Part shown: in pieces, positions 52,909 through 61,120 of the stretch
Position numbering within the stretch: the stretch's first letter is position 1
Layout: each line of letters opens with the position of its first letter
Assembly (NCBI RefSeq): GCF_021390475.1
Contig: NZ_JAJUWS010000011.1
Span: forward strand, 79,822 to 143,821
DNA length: 64,000 bases
Source: Streptomyces sp. ST2-7A
GTDB lineage: Bacteria > Actinomycetota > Actinomycetes > Streptomycetales > Streptomycetaceae
Reading direction: 5' to 3'
Notes under the pieces: generated by a model
The model's input: the letters and a program-made list of their open reading frames with translations, nothing else
Told to the model about the DNA's origin: nothing
Databases searched by the model: none
Position numbers and translations under genes: made by a program

Positions 52909-53616
52909 TCAGGAGGTCGGGGGAGGGTTCACCAATCCCAGATCCTCCTCGGCCCGGGCCAGCAGGGCGAGCATGGCGCGGTGCGCGCCCGGGGCGTCCC
53001 CGACGCGCACGGCCTCCAGCACCGCCCGGTGGCTGGGCACGGCGTCTCCGGAGGCGGGATGGGCGTGCACGAGCCGGTCCCGTTCGAGCAGCCCGGGCTC
53101 GAGGAAGACCTCCATCCGGGCGAGGAGTTCGTTGCCGGTGGCGGCCAGCAGCACGCGGTGGAAGAGGGCGTCGGCCCCGGCCGCCGCGGTCGGATCGTCG
53201 CCGGCCTCCACCATGGCGGCCAGGGCGGCGTCCAGCGCTTCGAGATCGGCCTCGGTGCGGTGCAGCGCGGCCCGGTGGGCGGCGGCCGGTTCCACGACGG
53301 CCCGCACGTCGGCGAGATCGCGCAGCAGTCGGTCGGTGTCACCGCCCCGGGCCCGCCAGCGGATCAGGTCGGGATCGAGGAGGTTCCACTCCGCGCGGGG
53401 ACGCACGAAGGTGCCGCGCTTCTGGCGGGCGTCCACCAGGCCCTTGCCGGCGAGTACCTTGAGCGCTTCGCGCATCACCGTGAGGCTGACATCGAGTTCG
53501 GCGCCGAGGGCGCGGACGTCCAGGGTGTCCCCCTCGGCGAACTCGCCGCCGACGATGCGGGCGCCCAGGCGGTGCACCACGTGGCCGTGGACGCCCCGGT
53601 CGGAATAGGACCCCAT
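52909..53616 (-). CDS. GntR-family (FadR/FCD) transcriptional regulator
   Basis: A 235-residue regulator. The winged helix at about 8-75 reads HRLGARIVGGEFAEGDTL, DVSLTVMREALKVLAGKGLV and RQKRGTFVRP; EWNLLDPDLIRWR follows, a phrase seen in sugar-acid regulators such as DgoR. The FCD ligand domain (about 90-225) includes DLADVRAVVEPAAAHRAA, ADALFHRVLLAATGNEL and PSHRAVLEAVRVGDAPGAH, supplying the usual Asp/His metal ligands. It is divergent from the cellulase-like gene and near a galactonate-type pathway, whose inducer it probably senses. ATG 53616 follows GGGGAG. Confidence 0.9.
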   Translation of the reverse strand: MGSYSDRGVHGHVVHRLGARIVGGEFAEGDTLDVRALGAELDVSLTVMREALKVLAGKGLVDARQKRGTFVRPRAEWNLLDPDLIRWRARGGDTDRLLRDLADVRAVVEPAAAHRAALHRTEADLEALDAALAAMVEAGDDPTAAAGADALFHRVLLAATGNELLARMEVFLEPGLLERDRLVHAHPASGDAVPSHRAVLEAVRVGDAPGAHRAMLALLARAEEDLGLVNPPPTS

Positions 53617-53694
53617 GTCGGTGCTCCCCTGTTCCCCTGCTCCCCGAATCGGGAATCGTCGTCTCCCGGACGAGTCCACTCTAGTCTGATCATT

Positions 53695-53708
53695 ATTTAT
53701 GAATAAAT
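53695..53708. promoter_or_regulatory. ATTTATGAATAAAT palindrome, candidate GntR operator
   Basis: A perfect 6-2-6 palindrome in an AT-rich island (tgatcattatttatgaataa onward) between the divergent GntR and cellulase-like genes. A TTGACA lies directly after it at 53710-53715, suitable as a -35 element for the rightward gene. A related AT-rich palindrome lies in front of the SDR-dehydratase operon at 59103. Confidence 0.6.
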
Positions 53709-53780
53709 CTTGACACCTGCCCGGGGTCCCGTGACCATGGCCGCAGCGCCCCTCGCCCGCCGCCCCACCGGAAGGTCCCC

Positions 53781-55043
53781 GTGCCCCTACCACTCCCCGC
53801 CCGGCTCCCCGCCCGGCTGACCGTCAGCCTCTGGGACTTCTCCTGGTACGTCCGCACCGGTCCCGGCGAGCCCTTCGAGGACCTCGACCGCGCTTTCGCC
53901 GAGGCCGCCGACCGGGGTTACAACACCATCCGGATCTGCGCGATGCCGTTCCTCCTCTTCGGCTCCGGCCTCGACACCACCCACCTGCGACTCGGCCCCC
54001 TCGGCGGCGGACAGGGCCGACGGGTGCGCTGGTACGACGTGCGCGCCGAGACCGTCATCGACGGCCGCGCCCACCTGCTGGCCCTCTTCGGGGCCGTCCG
54101 CCGGCACGACTTCCACGTCATCCTCTCCAGCTGGGAGTACCAGCAGAGCCCCGCCTTCGCCGGCGACCGGCGGTGGTTCGACGCGCTGATGGCGGTGGAG
54201 CCGGAACGCCGACCCGAGGCACTGGCCGACGCCCTCGCCGACCTGATCGACTTCCTCGCCGCGCACGACGGTCTGGACGACCGGATCGCCTTCACCGAAC
54301 TGCACAACGAGGTCCAGGCCGGTCGGCTCACCGACGGCCTCGCCGGCGATCCGGTGCTCGGCCTCCGGCCCCGCCTGGAGCGGGGCCTGGCCCGCTTCCG
54401 CGCCCGCCGACCCGACCACCCGGTCACCGTCAACTACGCCGCCGTGCCCGTGGGGGCCATGCGCGGAGTGCCCCGGGACATCGATGTCGCCGTCTTCCAC
54501 CCCTACGTCCACGGCGTCCTGGACGAGATGATCGACACCTTCGCCCTGCGCGACCCCACCCGCCCCTTCCCGCGGGAACGCGCGGCGCGGGAACTGCTGC
54601 TGCCCTCGGCGCCCGCCTTGGAGGAGTGGACACCCCCGGAGCGGGACGCCTGGCGGGCGGAGGCCACCATCGTCTCGCGCCGCGAGATGTACCTGCACGA
54701 GTGGTGCGACCCCGCGAAGTGGGACGCCTGGCTGTACGACCGGCACGCCGGCCACCGCATCGCGATGGAGCAGCGCCTGGTCACCTGGATCGACGCCGCG
54801 GCCGACCTGGCCGCCGAGCTGGGCGTTCCCCTGCTCTTCGGCGAGGGCTGGTTCGGTTACACGCCCCTGCACGGCACCTTCGAGGAGGGGCCGGTCGGCG
54901 CGGCCCTGTGTCGGCGCGCGATCGAGGAGAGCGTCCGGGTCGGCGCGCTGGGCGCCGTCGTCTGCTCCAACGCCGCCCCGCACCACCCGATGTGGGCGGA
55001 TGTGGACCTCCAGCGGGAGTGCAACGCCGTGCTGCGCGGCTGA
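53781..55043 (+). CDS. Cellulase-like family protein (putative glycoside hydrolase)
   Basis: A 420-residue TIM-barrel protein of the sugar-binding cellulase-like type. LTVSLWDFSWYVRTGPGEPF opens the barrel. Two glutamates sit where clan GH-A enzymes carry acid/base and nucleophile: IAFTELHNEVQ near residue 171-181 and PLLFGEGWFGY near 350-360. No signal peptide is present, so it should act on imported sugars in the cytosol. GTG 53781 follows GGAAGG. It is divergent from the GntR regulator, with which it shares a palindromic operator. Confidence 0.83.
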   Translation: MPLPLPARLPARLTVSLWDFSWYVRTGPGEPFEDLDRAFAEAADRGYNTIRICAMPFLLFGSGLDTTHLRLGPLGGGQGRRVRWYDVRAETVIDGRAHLLALFGAVRRHDFHVILSSWEYQQSPAFAGDRRWFDALMAVEPERRPEALADALADLIDFLAAHDGLDDRIAFTELHNEVQAGRLTDGLAGDPVLGLRPRLERGLARFRARRPDHPVTVNYAAVPVGAMRGVPRDIDVAVFHPYVHGVLDEMIDTFALRDPTRPFPRERAARELLLPSAPALEEWTPPERDAWRAEATIVSRREMYLHEWCDPAKWDAWLYDRHAGHRIAMEQRLVTWIDAAADLAAELGVPLLFGEGWFGYTPLHGTFEEGPVGAALCRRAIEESVRVGALGAVVCSNAAPHHPMWADVDLQRECNAVLRG

Positions 55044-55101
55044 CGCGCCGACCGCCGGGCCCGGTTCCCCCGGCCGGCTTCGAGTCGCCGTGGTCGTTCC
55101 C

Positions 55102-55143
55102 GCCGCCCGCCGCCCGCCGCCCGCCGCCCGCCGCCCGCCGCCC
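55102..55143. repeat. Tandem heptamer GCCGCCC, six copies
   Basis: Six perfect copies lie in the space between the convergent cellulase-like and sugar kinase genes, 59 bases after the former's stop. It is a simple-sequence tract with no visible terminator symmetry. Confidence 0.85.
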
Positions 55144-55199
55144 GCCGCCGGTCCGACCGACCGGACCGGCGGCCGGCGGCACGGGTGACCCGCCCCCGC

Positions 55200-56192
55200 T
55201 CAGCGCACCGTGCGGCCCGGCGCGCCGTCCAGCAGCGTCAACTCGTCGCGGTGCGGGAGCCCTTCCCAGTCGCCCTCGCAGGCCACCGCGAACGCCCCGC
55301 ACACCACCGCCCGTTCCAGCCGGGCTCCCGCGGCGAGACCGTCGAGCAGCCCGGAGAGGTACCCCGCGCAGAACGCGTCCCCTGCGCCCACCGTGTCCCG
55401 CACCGTCACCCGTCGGGCCGGCGCCCCCGTCGTGGAGCCGTCCCGGTGGTGGACCCGCGCCCCCTCCGCGCCGAGCTTGACGACGACCTCGCCGACACCC
55501 CCGGAGAACAACTCCGACACCCGATCCCGCTCCCCGTCCCCCGGGGCGCCGGCCACGATCGACAGCTCCTCCTCCGAGGCGATCAGCACGTCCACGTCGG
55601 GAAGCAGGGACCGGAGCACCGGCGCGGCCTCCGCGCCGCTCCACAGCCGCTCGCGGTGGTTGACGTCGAGGGTCACCGTCCGGCCGTGTTCCCGCGCGTG
55701 ACGGACGGCCCCGACCACGGTGGCGCGCGGCCCCTCGCCCAGGGCCGGCGTGATCCCGGTCAGGTGCAGGATCCGGGCGCCGGCCGCCAGCGCCCCCGCC
55801 AGGTGCTCGGGGCGCTGCCGGGAGGCGGCCGAACCGGACCGCCAGTAGTGCACCCGGGCGATGTCGCCGACCCGACCCTCGCGCAGCATCACCCCCGTCG
55901 GGGCGGTCTCGTCCACGGTGGCGTGCCGCAGGTCCACACCCTCCCCGCGCAGCGCCCGCAGCACGGTCCGGCCGGGCTCGTCCGCCCCCAGCCGACCGGC
56001 CCAGCCGGCCCGGTGGCCCAACCGGGCCAGACCGACGGCCACGTTCGACTCGGCGCCCGCCACGGTGATCCGCGCCCCGCCGCCCGCCGTCAGCGGTTCC
56101 GCGGTGCGCACCGAGAGCATCGTCTCGCCGAAGGTCAGCACCTCCACGGCGGGGCTCCCGGAGGACTCCGGCACGATGTCCCGGGCGGTCAC
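55200..56192 (-). CDS. 2-keto-3-deoxygluconate-type sugar kinase (PfkB family)
   Basis: A 330-residue PfkB-family kinase. VEVLTFGETMLSVRTAEPL and GGARITVAGAESNVAVGLAR form the substrate side; the ATP side and catalytic aspartate are in VRDTVGAGDAFCAGYLSGLL near residue 270-289. LDVNHRERLWS is typical of KDG kinases. It would phosphorylate 2-keto-3-deoxy-gluconate or -galactonate before cleavage by the aldolase encoded directly upstream. GTG 56192 overlaps the aldolase stop (GTGA). It is the last gene of the four-gene catabolic operon. Confidence 0.88.
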   Translation of the reverse strand: MTARDIVPESSGSPAVEVLTFGETMLSVRTAEPLTAGGGARITVAGAESNVAVGLARLGHRAGWAGRLGADEPGRTVLRALRGEGVDLRHATVDETAPTGVMLREGRVGDIARVHYWRSGSAASRQRPEHLAGALAAGARILHLTGITPALGEGPRATVVGAVRHAREHGRTVTLDVNHRERLWSGAEAAPVLRSLLPDVDVLIASEEELSIVAGAPGDGERDRVSELFSGGVGEVVVKLGAEGARVHHRDGSTTGAPARRVTVRDTVGAGDAFCAGYLSGLLDGLAAGARLERAVVCGAFAVACEGDWEGLPHRDELTLLDGAPGRTVR

Positions 56193-56887
56193 GCGTCGGC
56201 TCCGTCCGCGCACACCGCCAGGAAGGTTCGGGCCCGTTCGCGCAAGGCCCCGGTGTCACCGCCGTGCGGGGCGTCCCCCAGCAGTGGACCGCCCACCCCG
56301 ACCGCCACGGCCCCGGCCGCCAGGTACGCGGCGGCGGCGTCCGCGTCGATCCCGCCCACCGGCACGATCGGCAGGTCGGGGAACGGGTCGCGCAGCGACT
56401 TCAGGTAGGGCGGGCCGCCGAGGGAGGCGGGGAAGAGCTTCACCGCCGCCGCCCCGGCCGCCATCACGGCCGCGCACTCGCCGGGGGTCAACGCCCCGCC
56501 CAGCACGGGCAGTCCGGTATCGACGGCGGCCTCCAACCCGGCCCCGGGACAGGGGGTCACCAGCCAGGCGGCACCGGCGCCCCGGGCCCGGTCCGCGTCC
56601 TCGCGGCAGAGCACGGTGCCGGCGCCGATCAGGGCCCGGTCGCCCACCTCGGCGACGACCTCGGAGAGGACCCGCTCGGCGTTCTCCGTGGTGAGTGAGA
56701 TCTCGATCAGCCCGACGCCCTCCTCGGCCAGGGCCACCGCCGCGCGCACGGAGGCGCGGGCGTCCCGGCCCCGGACGATCGCGGCCAGCCGCTCGCGGCG
56801 CAGGCGGGCGAGGAGGACTTCCGGGCCGGTGGGTCCGGTGGGTCCGGTGGAGTCGGGGGAGCCGGCGCTGCTCGGTGCCGTGTTCAT
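56189..56887 (-). CDS. Bifunctional KDPG/KHG-type aldolase
   Basis: A 232-residue class I aldolase. After a Thr/Gly/Pro-rich N-terminus, LRRERLAAIVRGRDA begins the barrel; GLIEISLTTENAERV carries the conserved Glu, GAGTVL follows, WLVTPCPG the substrate loop, and AAAVKLFPASLGGPPYLKSL the Schiff-base lysine near residue 162. It splits a 2-keto-3-deoxy-6-phospho-sugar acid into pyruvate and glyceraldehyde-3-phosphate. It overlaps the kinase gene and follows the dehydratase by 89 bases that include a G-rich repeat. ATG 56887 lacks a good ribosome site. Confidence 0.88.
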   Translation of the reverse strand: MNTAPSSAGSPDSTGPTGPTGPEVLLARLRRERLAAIVRGRDARASVRAAVALAEEGVGLIEISLTTENAERVLSEVVAEVGDRALIGAGTVLCREDADRARGAGAAWLVTPCPGAGLEAAVDTGLPVLGGALTPGECAAVMAAGAAAVKLFPASLGGPPYLKSLRDPFPDLPIVPVGGIDADAAAAYLAAGAVAVGVGGPLLGDAPHGGDTGALRERARTFLAVCADGADA

Positions 56888-56902
56888 CGCGAAACCGTTC
56901 CG

Positions 56903-56936
56903 TCGGGGGTCGGGGGTCGGGGGTCGGGGGTCGGGT
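56903..56936. repeat. Tandem TCGGGGG heptamer, four copies, G-quadruplex-prone
   Basis: Four perfect TCGGGGG units, then TCGGG, on the plus strand in the leader of the aldolase gene. Four G5 runs separated by TC fit a compact G-quadruplex motif on the template strand of the leftward operon. Confidence 0.8.
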
Positions 56937-56976
56937 CCGGTGGGAGCCGGGGCGGCGCGGGAACGCGCGGCGTCGA

Positions 56977-58122
56977 TCACCACTCGGCGAACGAGCCGTC
57001 GGGGTGCCGCCACACCGGCCCCCGCCACTCCGGGGCGCTGTCGTCGGCGGCCCGCACGGCGACCTCGTCCACCTCGATGCCCAGCCCCGGCGCGGTCGGC
57101 CGGTCGAAGTGCCCCTCGCGCAGCCGGAAGACCTCGCGGTCGACGACGTAGTCCAGCAGTTCGGCGCCGGAGTGGTAGTGGATGCCGATGCTCTCCTCCT
57201 GGATGAGGAAGTTCGGTGTGGCGAAGGCGAGTTGCAGACTCGCGGCGAGCGCGACGGGGCCCAGCGGGCAGTGCGGGGCGATCGGCACGTCGAAGGTCTC
57301 GGCGAGCGAGGCGATGCGCCGCACCTCCGATATGCCGCCGGCGTGTGAGGGGTCCGGTTGCAGCACCGCGATCCCGGCCCGCAGGGCGGGCAGCACCTCG
57401 GCCCGGGAGTACAGTCGCTCGCCGGTGGCCAGCGGCACGGGGGAACAGGAGACCAACCCCGCGAGCAGCGGGGTGTGTTCGGGCAGCACCGGCTCCTCCA
57501 CGAAGAGCGGCGCGGTGGGTGCGAGCAGGGGCAGCAACCGGCGGGCGTCGGCGGCGCCGACGCGGCCGTGGAAGTCGATCGCGAAGTCCCGGTCGGGGCC
57601 CATCACCTCACGGGCCGTCTCCGCCCGGCGCACCACCCGATCCAGCTCCGCGACGGTGACCAGGCGGTCCATCCGGCCGCCGGCGTTCATCTTCACGGCG
57701 GTGAAACCCGCCTCCACCCGGGCGGTCAGGGCGTCGGCGATCTCGGCCGGGTCGTCCCCACCCACCCAGCCGTAGGCCCGTACCCGGTCCCGCACCGGGC
57801 CACCGAGCAGCACGTGCACCGGCGCGCCCAGGGTCTTGCCGAGGATGTCCCACAGCGCCTGATCCAGGCCGGCGACGGCGCTGGAGAGGATTGGCCCGCC
57901 CCGGTAGAAACCACCCTTCGTCATCACCTGCCAGTGGTCCTCGACGCGCAACGGGTCGCGGCCCACCAGCAGCTCGGAGAGTTCGCGGACCGCCGTGCGG
58001 ACCGTGGCGGCCCGGCCCTCGACCACCGGTTCACCCCAGCCGACGACACCCTCGTCGGTCTCGATCCGACACAGCAGCCAGCGCGGCGGTACGGCGAACG
58101 TCTCGACACGGGTGATCCTCAC
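56977..58122 (-). CDS. dgoD: Galactonate dehydratase-type enolase superfamily enzyme
   Basis: A 381-residue acid-sugar dehydratase. The N-terminus (VRITRVETFAVPPRWLLCRI, then ETDEGVVGWGEPVVEG) is that of D-galactonate dehydratases. In the barrel, AIDFHGRVG (about residue 183-191), FVEEPVLPEH (about 209-218) and PLATGERLYS (about 231-240) supply Mg2+ ligands and the acid/base His, and QPDPSHAGGISEVRR and APHCPLGPVALAASLQL complete the active site. It removes water to give a 2-keto-3-deoxy acid. GTG 58122 follows GAGGAG. Galactonate is the best guess; a related aldonate is possible. Confidence 0.88.
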   Translation of the reverse strand: MRITRVETFAVPPRWLLCRIETDEGVVGWGEPVVEGRAATVRTAVRELSELLVGRDPLRVEDHWQVMTKGGFYRGGPILSSAVAGLDQALWDILGKTLGAPVHVLLGGPVRDRVRAYGWVGGDDPAEIADALTARVEAGFTAVKMNAGGRMDRLVTVAELDRVVRRAETAREVMGPDRDFAIDFHGRVGAADARRLLPLLAPTAPLFVEEPVLPEHTPLLAGLVSCSPVPLATGERLYSRAEVLPALRAGIAVLQPDPSHAGGISEVRRIASLAETFDVPIAPHCPLGPVALAASLQLAFATPNFLIQEESIGIHYHSGAELLDYVVDREVFRLREGHFDRPTAPGLGIEVDEVAVRAADDSAPEWRGPVWRHPDGSFAEW

Positions 58123-58261
58123 GCGGTACTCCTCGCCCGTTCCGGCCGGCGCGCGGAACGGTGTGCGGTGACGGAAGGGGGCGGGGGAGCCGGACACGCG
58201 CCCCGGCCGGTGCGTCCGGCCCGGGCGCCGCCGGCTGTTGTCACGGTGGTGCGCGGCGGGG

Positions 58262-59038
58262 TCACGAGCCGCCCTTGACGACGCTCCAGCCACCGTCCAC
58301 CACCAGGGAGGCGCCGGTGACGTAGGAGGCGTCCGGGTGGAGGAGGAAGGCGATGGTGGAGGCGACCTCCTCGGGGCGGCCGAGCCGTCCGGCCGCCGTC
58401 TGCGCGGCGCTCGCGCGCCGCTCCGCCTCGCCGATGCCGTCCCAGGCGGGGGTGAGGACGGGGCCGGGCAGGACGGTGTTCACCCGCACCGCGGGGCCGT
58501 ACTCCACCGCCAACTGCCTGGTGAGACCGGTCAGTCCGGCCTTGGCGGCGGCGTAGGCGGGGCGGCCCGGCAGACCGGCGAGGGCGTGCACGGAGGAGAC
58601 CAGGACCACGGCTCCTTCGGTCTTCCGCAGGTCGGCCAGGCAGGCGCGGAAGCCGAGGAAGGCGGCGGTGAGGCCGACCGCGAGTTGGCGGTTCCACTCG
58701 GTGAGGTCGATGCGGTCGGCGGCGCCGACGGTGACCGCCGCCGCGTTGCCGACCAGGCCCGAGATCGGGCCGAACCGTTCGCCCGCCGCCCGGACCACTT
58801 CCCGCCAGCGTGTCTCGTCGGTCACGTCCAGGGCGTGGTGGTCGGCCTCGCCACCGGAGCGCCGGATGTCGGCGGCGACCTCGGCGGCCCCCTCGGCGCG
58901 GATGTCCGTGACCACGACGGCGGCTCCCTCGGCGGCCAGGCGTCGGGCCGTCGCCGCCCCGATCCCCGAGGCCGCGCCCGTCACCAGCACGCACCGCCCG
59001 GTGAATCGGCCGACGCGTGGCGGTGTCTCCCGCTCCAT
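58262..59038 (-). CDS. Short-chain dehydrogenase/reductase of the sugar-acid operon
   Basis: A 258-residue classical SDR: CVLVTGAASGIGAATARRLA near residue 16-35, VVTDIRAEG (Asp suggesting NAD), GNAAAVTVG near 99, VVLVSSVHALAGLPGRPAYA with YAAAK (Tyr near 156, Lys near 160), and C-terminal LVVDGGWSVVKGGS. As first gene of the operon ahead of the dehydratase, it probably oxidises a sugar to its lactone/acid or interconverts a keto intermediate. ATG 59038 follows GGAGGG. The TTCATTAA palindrome lies 65 bases upstream. Confidence 0.9.
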   Translation of the reverse strand: MERETPPRVGRFTGRCVLVTGAASGIGAATARRLAAEGAAVVVTDIRAEGAAEVAADIRRSGGEADHHALDVTDETRWREVVRAAGERFGPISGLVGNAAAVTVGAADRIDLTEWNRQLAVGLTAAFLGFRACLADLRKTEGAVVLVSSVHALAGLPGRPAYAAAKAGLTGLTRQLAVEYGPAVRVNTVLPGPVLTPAWDGIGEAERRASAAQTAAGRLGRPEEVASTIAFLLHPDASYVTGASLVVDGGWSVVKGGS

Positions 59039-59102
59039 GGGCCCTCCCGTCTCCCGTCACGGGGTCGGATCCCCCGGGGCGGGACCACTCCGCCCATTAG
59101 GA

Positions 59103-59125
59103 TTCATTAAATAGTAATTAATGAA
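59103..59125. promoter_or_regulatory. TTCATTAA-N7-TTAATGAA palindrome upstream of the catabolic operon
   Basis: Perfect 8-base arms (59103-59110 and 59118-59125) around ATAGTAA, in an abrupt AT-rich island. It lies directly upstream of the SDR-dehydratase-aldolase-kinase operon. It shares the TCATTA start and general AT palindromic character with the site at 53691-53708 by the gntR gene, so GntR regulation is inferred. Confidence 0.6.
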
Positions 59126-59472
59126 GGGCGCCAAGCCCTGCCCGCTCGCCTCACCACCTCTCGTGCCGGGTCGTCCCCGGAGCCGGGAGCGACGCCGCGC
59201 CGACGAGCGGGCGGAGTCGCCGCGTGCCCGGTGCCCGACGGTCGGGGTTCCGATCCGGAGACCCGGGGGAGAGGGTCGGCCCCCGGCGGTTCCCTCCCCC
59301 GGGGCATCGCCGGGAGCCGGGGCGATCGTGGTGGAGCGCCTTCCGCGCAGGACCCCACCGTCCGTCCCGCCCGGAGGTGGGACGGACGGTGGGGGAGGGG
59401 TCGGCGGACGCGCCCCGATCCCGGTGGCCCGGCTCCCCGGAGGGTCGCCGGGTGCCCCGCCGACCGCGCCCG
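59126..59472. other. Intergenic region with a terminator
   Basis: No gene is visible in these 347 bases between two leftward operons. The region contains the 16-base hairpin at 59353-59394 and otherwise GC-rich sequence. Confidence 0.6.
59353..59394 (-). terminator. Perfect 16-base hairpin ending the transporter-hydrolase operon
   Basis: CCCCACCGTCCGTCCC (59353-59368) and its complement (59379-59394) with a 10-base loop, 79 bases beyond the stop of the DUF1330 gene. Confidence 0.82.
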
Positions 59473-59862
59473 TCAGGCGCGGTCGGCGCCCTCCGCCGGA
59501 GCCGGTCGGCCCCACGGCCGGGTGGGCTGGAGCACCGCCTCCGTCAGGGCGACCGTGCGCCACTCCGCCACCTCCCGGTACTCCGGGTCGGCGACCATGC
59601 CGAGGAATGCCTCGCGGCTCGGGTAGCGGACCAGCAGGACCGCGTCCCACTCCTGTCCCTCCTCGGCCACCAGGGCGGCGGCGCCCTCCCCGGCATAGAG
59701 CACCTCGCCGCCGTGGCGCGGCAGGAAGGTCTCGGCCACGGCCCGCGAGTAGCGGCGGTAGGACTCCCGGCCGCCCTCGGCGAAGCGCAGCAGGTTGAGC
59801 ATCACCACCGGCCCTCCGGCATGTACCGGGGCTCCACCGGCCCCTCGCCGAGGGTCGCCCAT
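59473..59862 (-). CDS. DUF1330 domain-containing protein
   Basis: A 129-residue ferredoxin-like-fold protein of the DUF1330 type: PVVMLNLLRFAEGGRESYRR, VLYAGEGAAALVAEEG, WDAVLLVRYPSREAFLGMV and ADPEYREVAEWRTVAL. Family function is unknown; the fold often binds small molecules as a dimer. The start at ATG 59862 is seven bases after the stop of the hydrolase gene and suits coupling; a later GTG cluster behind GGAGGG near 59805 is possible but would remove the first strand. It is the last gene of its operon. Confidence 0.82.
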   Translation of the reverse strand: MGDPRRGAGGAPVHAGGPVVMLNLLRFAEGGRESYRRYSRAVAETFLPRHGGEVLYAGEGAAALVAEEGQEWDAVLLVRYPSREAFLGMVADPEYREVAEWRTVALTEAVLQPTRPWGRPAPAEGADRA

Positions 59863-59869
59863 GCCCCGG

Positions 59870-61120
59870 CTATCCGAGGAGGATCCCCCTCAGGGCGTCC
59901 ACGATTCGGGTGCCGCGCGGGTCGTCCCCCGCCTCCATCCGGTTGGTGAGGAAGGCGAAACCGACCCCGGTCACCGGGTCCGCGAAGGCGACCTGCCCCC
60001 CGGCGCCGTCGTGCCCGAACCCATCCGGGGTGAGGAAACGGCGGGCCTCCGAGTCGAGCTGGAAGCCCATCGCCCAGCGCGCGTGGGGACCGGGAACGTC
60101 GAACACCGGCTTCCCCTCCGTCCGCACCACCAGCGCGCGCCGCAGCGTGTCCTCCTCCAGGAGCCGGACGCCCCGGGTCCCGGTCACCGTCGCCGACCAG
60201 ATGCAGGCCAGCGCCCGGGCGGTGGCGATGCCACCGGCGCCGGGTATCTCGGCCGCCCGCACCGCCGGGTCGTTGAAGCCGCGGGTGGGGTGCGCCAGTT
60301 CCGGCGGGAAGGCGTCCCCCAGGGTCATCGCCAGTCCCGGCCAGTCGGGACGCTCCGGCGTGCGATCCCGCGCCAACCCCTGCTGCCGGACGTGCTCGGT
60401 GAGGGTCGGGCCGACCCGCAGGTGCGCCACCCGCCCCTGGACCGCCTCCGGCACCCCGATCCAGGCGTCCGCGCCGAGCGGGCCCGCGATCACCTCGTCG
60501 AAGTACCGACCGACCGATCCGCCGGTGATCCGGCGGATGACCTCGCCGATCAACCAGCCGTGGGTCAGGGCGTGGTAGGCGTGCCCGGTACCGGGCTCCC
60601 ACAGCGGTTCCTGTTCGGCCAACGCGGCCGTCACGGTGTCCCAGTCGAGGACCTCGGCGGTGGAGAACGACCGCCGGGGGGCCGAGAGGCCGGCCCGGTG
60701 GGCGAGGATGTCGCGGACCGTCACCCCCTCCTTGCCGGCCCGGCCGAACTCCGGCCAGTGGGCCGCGACCCGGTCCTCGTAGTCGAGCCGGCCCTCCTGC
60801 ACCAGGCGGGCGGCCAGGATCGAGACCAGCCCCTTGGTGCACGAGAAGATCACGCTCGGGGTGTCCGTCCGCCAGGGGGCGCCGGTGCGGGCGTCCGCGA
60901 CACCGCCCCACAGGTCCGCCACCGGTTCACCGCGGTGCAGGACCGCCAGCGCCGCCCCCGTGTCCCGTGTCCCCTCGAAGACCGCCGCGAAGGCGTCCCG
61001 CAGGGGCTCGAAACCGGGCGCGACCCGTCCGCGCACGGTGACCTCCCCGACCGGCTCGGTCGGCTCGACGGGCTCGGCCGGTTCGTTCGGTCCGGTGGGG
61101 ACCTCCGTGGAAGCGCTCAT
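59870..61120 (-). CDS. Serine hydrolase, beta-lactamase/EstB family
   Basis: A 416-residue beta-lactamase-fold hydrolase. The nucleophile motif SxxK is SCTK in SVIFSCTKGLVSILAARLV near residue 89-107; the tyrosine motif is YHALTHGWLIGEV near 174-186, and HDGAGGQVAFADP near 375-387 is the KTG-equivalent strand. Such EstB-like proteins are esterases or lactonases rather than true beta-lactamases. A Pro/Glu/Thr-rich tail of about 30 residues precedes the fold. ATG 61120 overlaps the stop of the GH32-like gene (ATGA). In a sugar-acid setting a lactone or ester substrate is conceivable. Confidence 0.88.
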   Translation of the reverse strand: MSASTEVPTGPNEPAEPVEPTEPVGEVTVRGRVAPGFEPLRDAFAAVFEGTRDTGAALAVLHRGEPVADLWGGVADARTGAPWRTDTPSVIFSCTKGLVSILAARLVQEGRLDYEDRVAAHWPEFGRAGKEGVTVRDILAHRAGLSAPRRSFSTAEVLDWDTVTAALAEQEPLWEPGTGHAYHALTHGWLIGEVIRRITGGSVGRYFDEVIAGPLGADAWIGVPEAVQGRVAHLRVGPTLTEHVRQQGLARDRTPERPDWPGLAMTLGDAFPPELAHPTRGFNDPAVRAAEIPGAGGIATARALACIWSATVTGTRGVRLLEEDTLRRALVVRTEGKPVFDVPGPHARWAMGFQLDSEARRFLTPDGFGHDGAGGQVAFADPVTGVGFAFLTNRMEAGDDPRGTRIVDALRGILLG

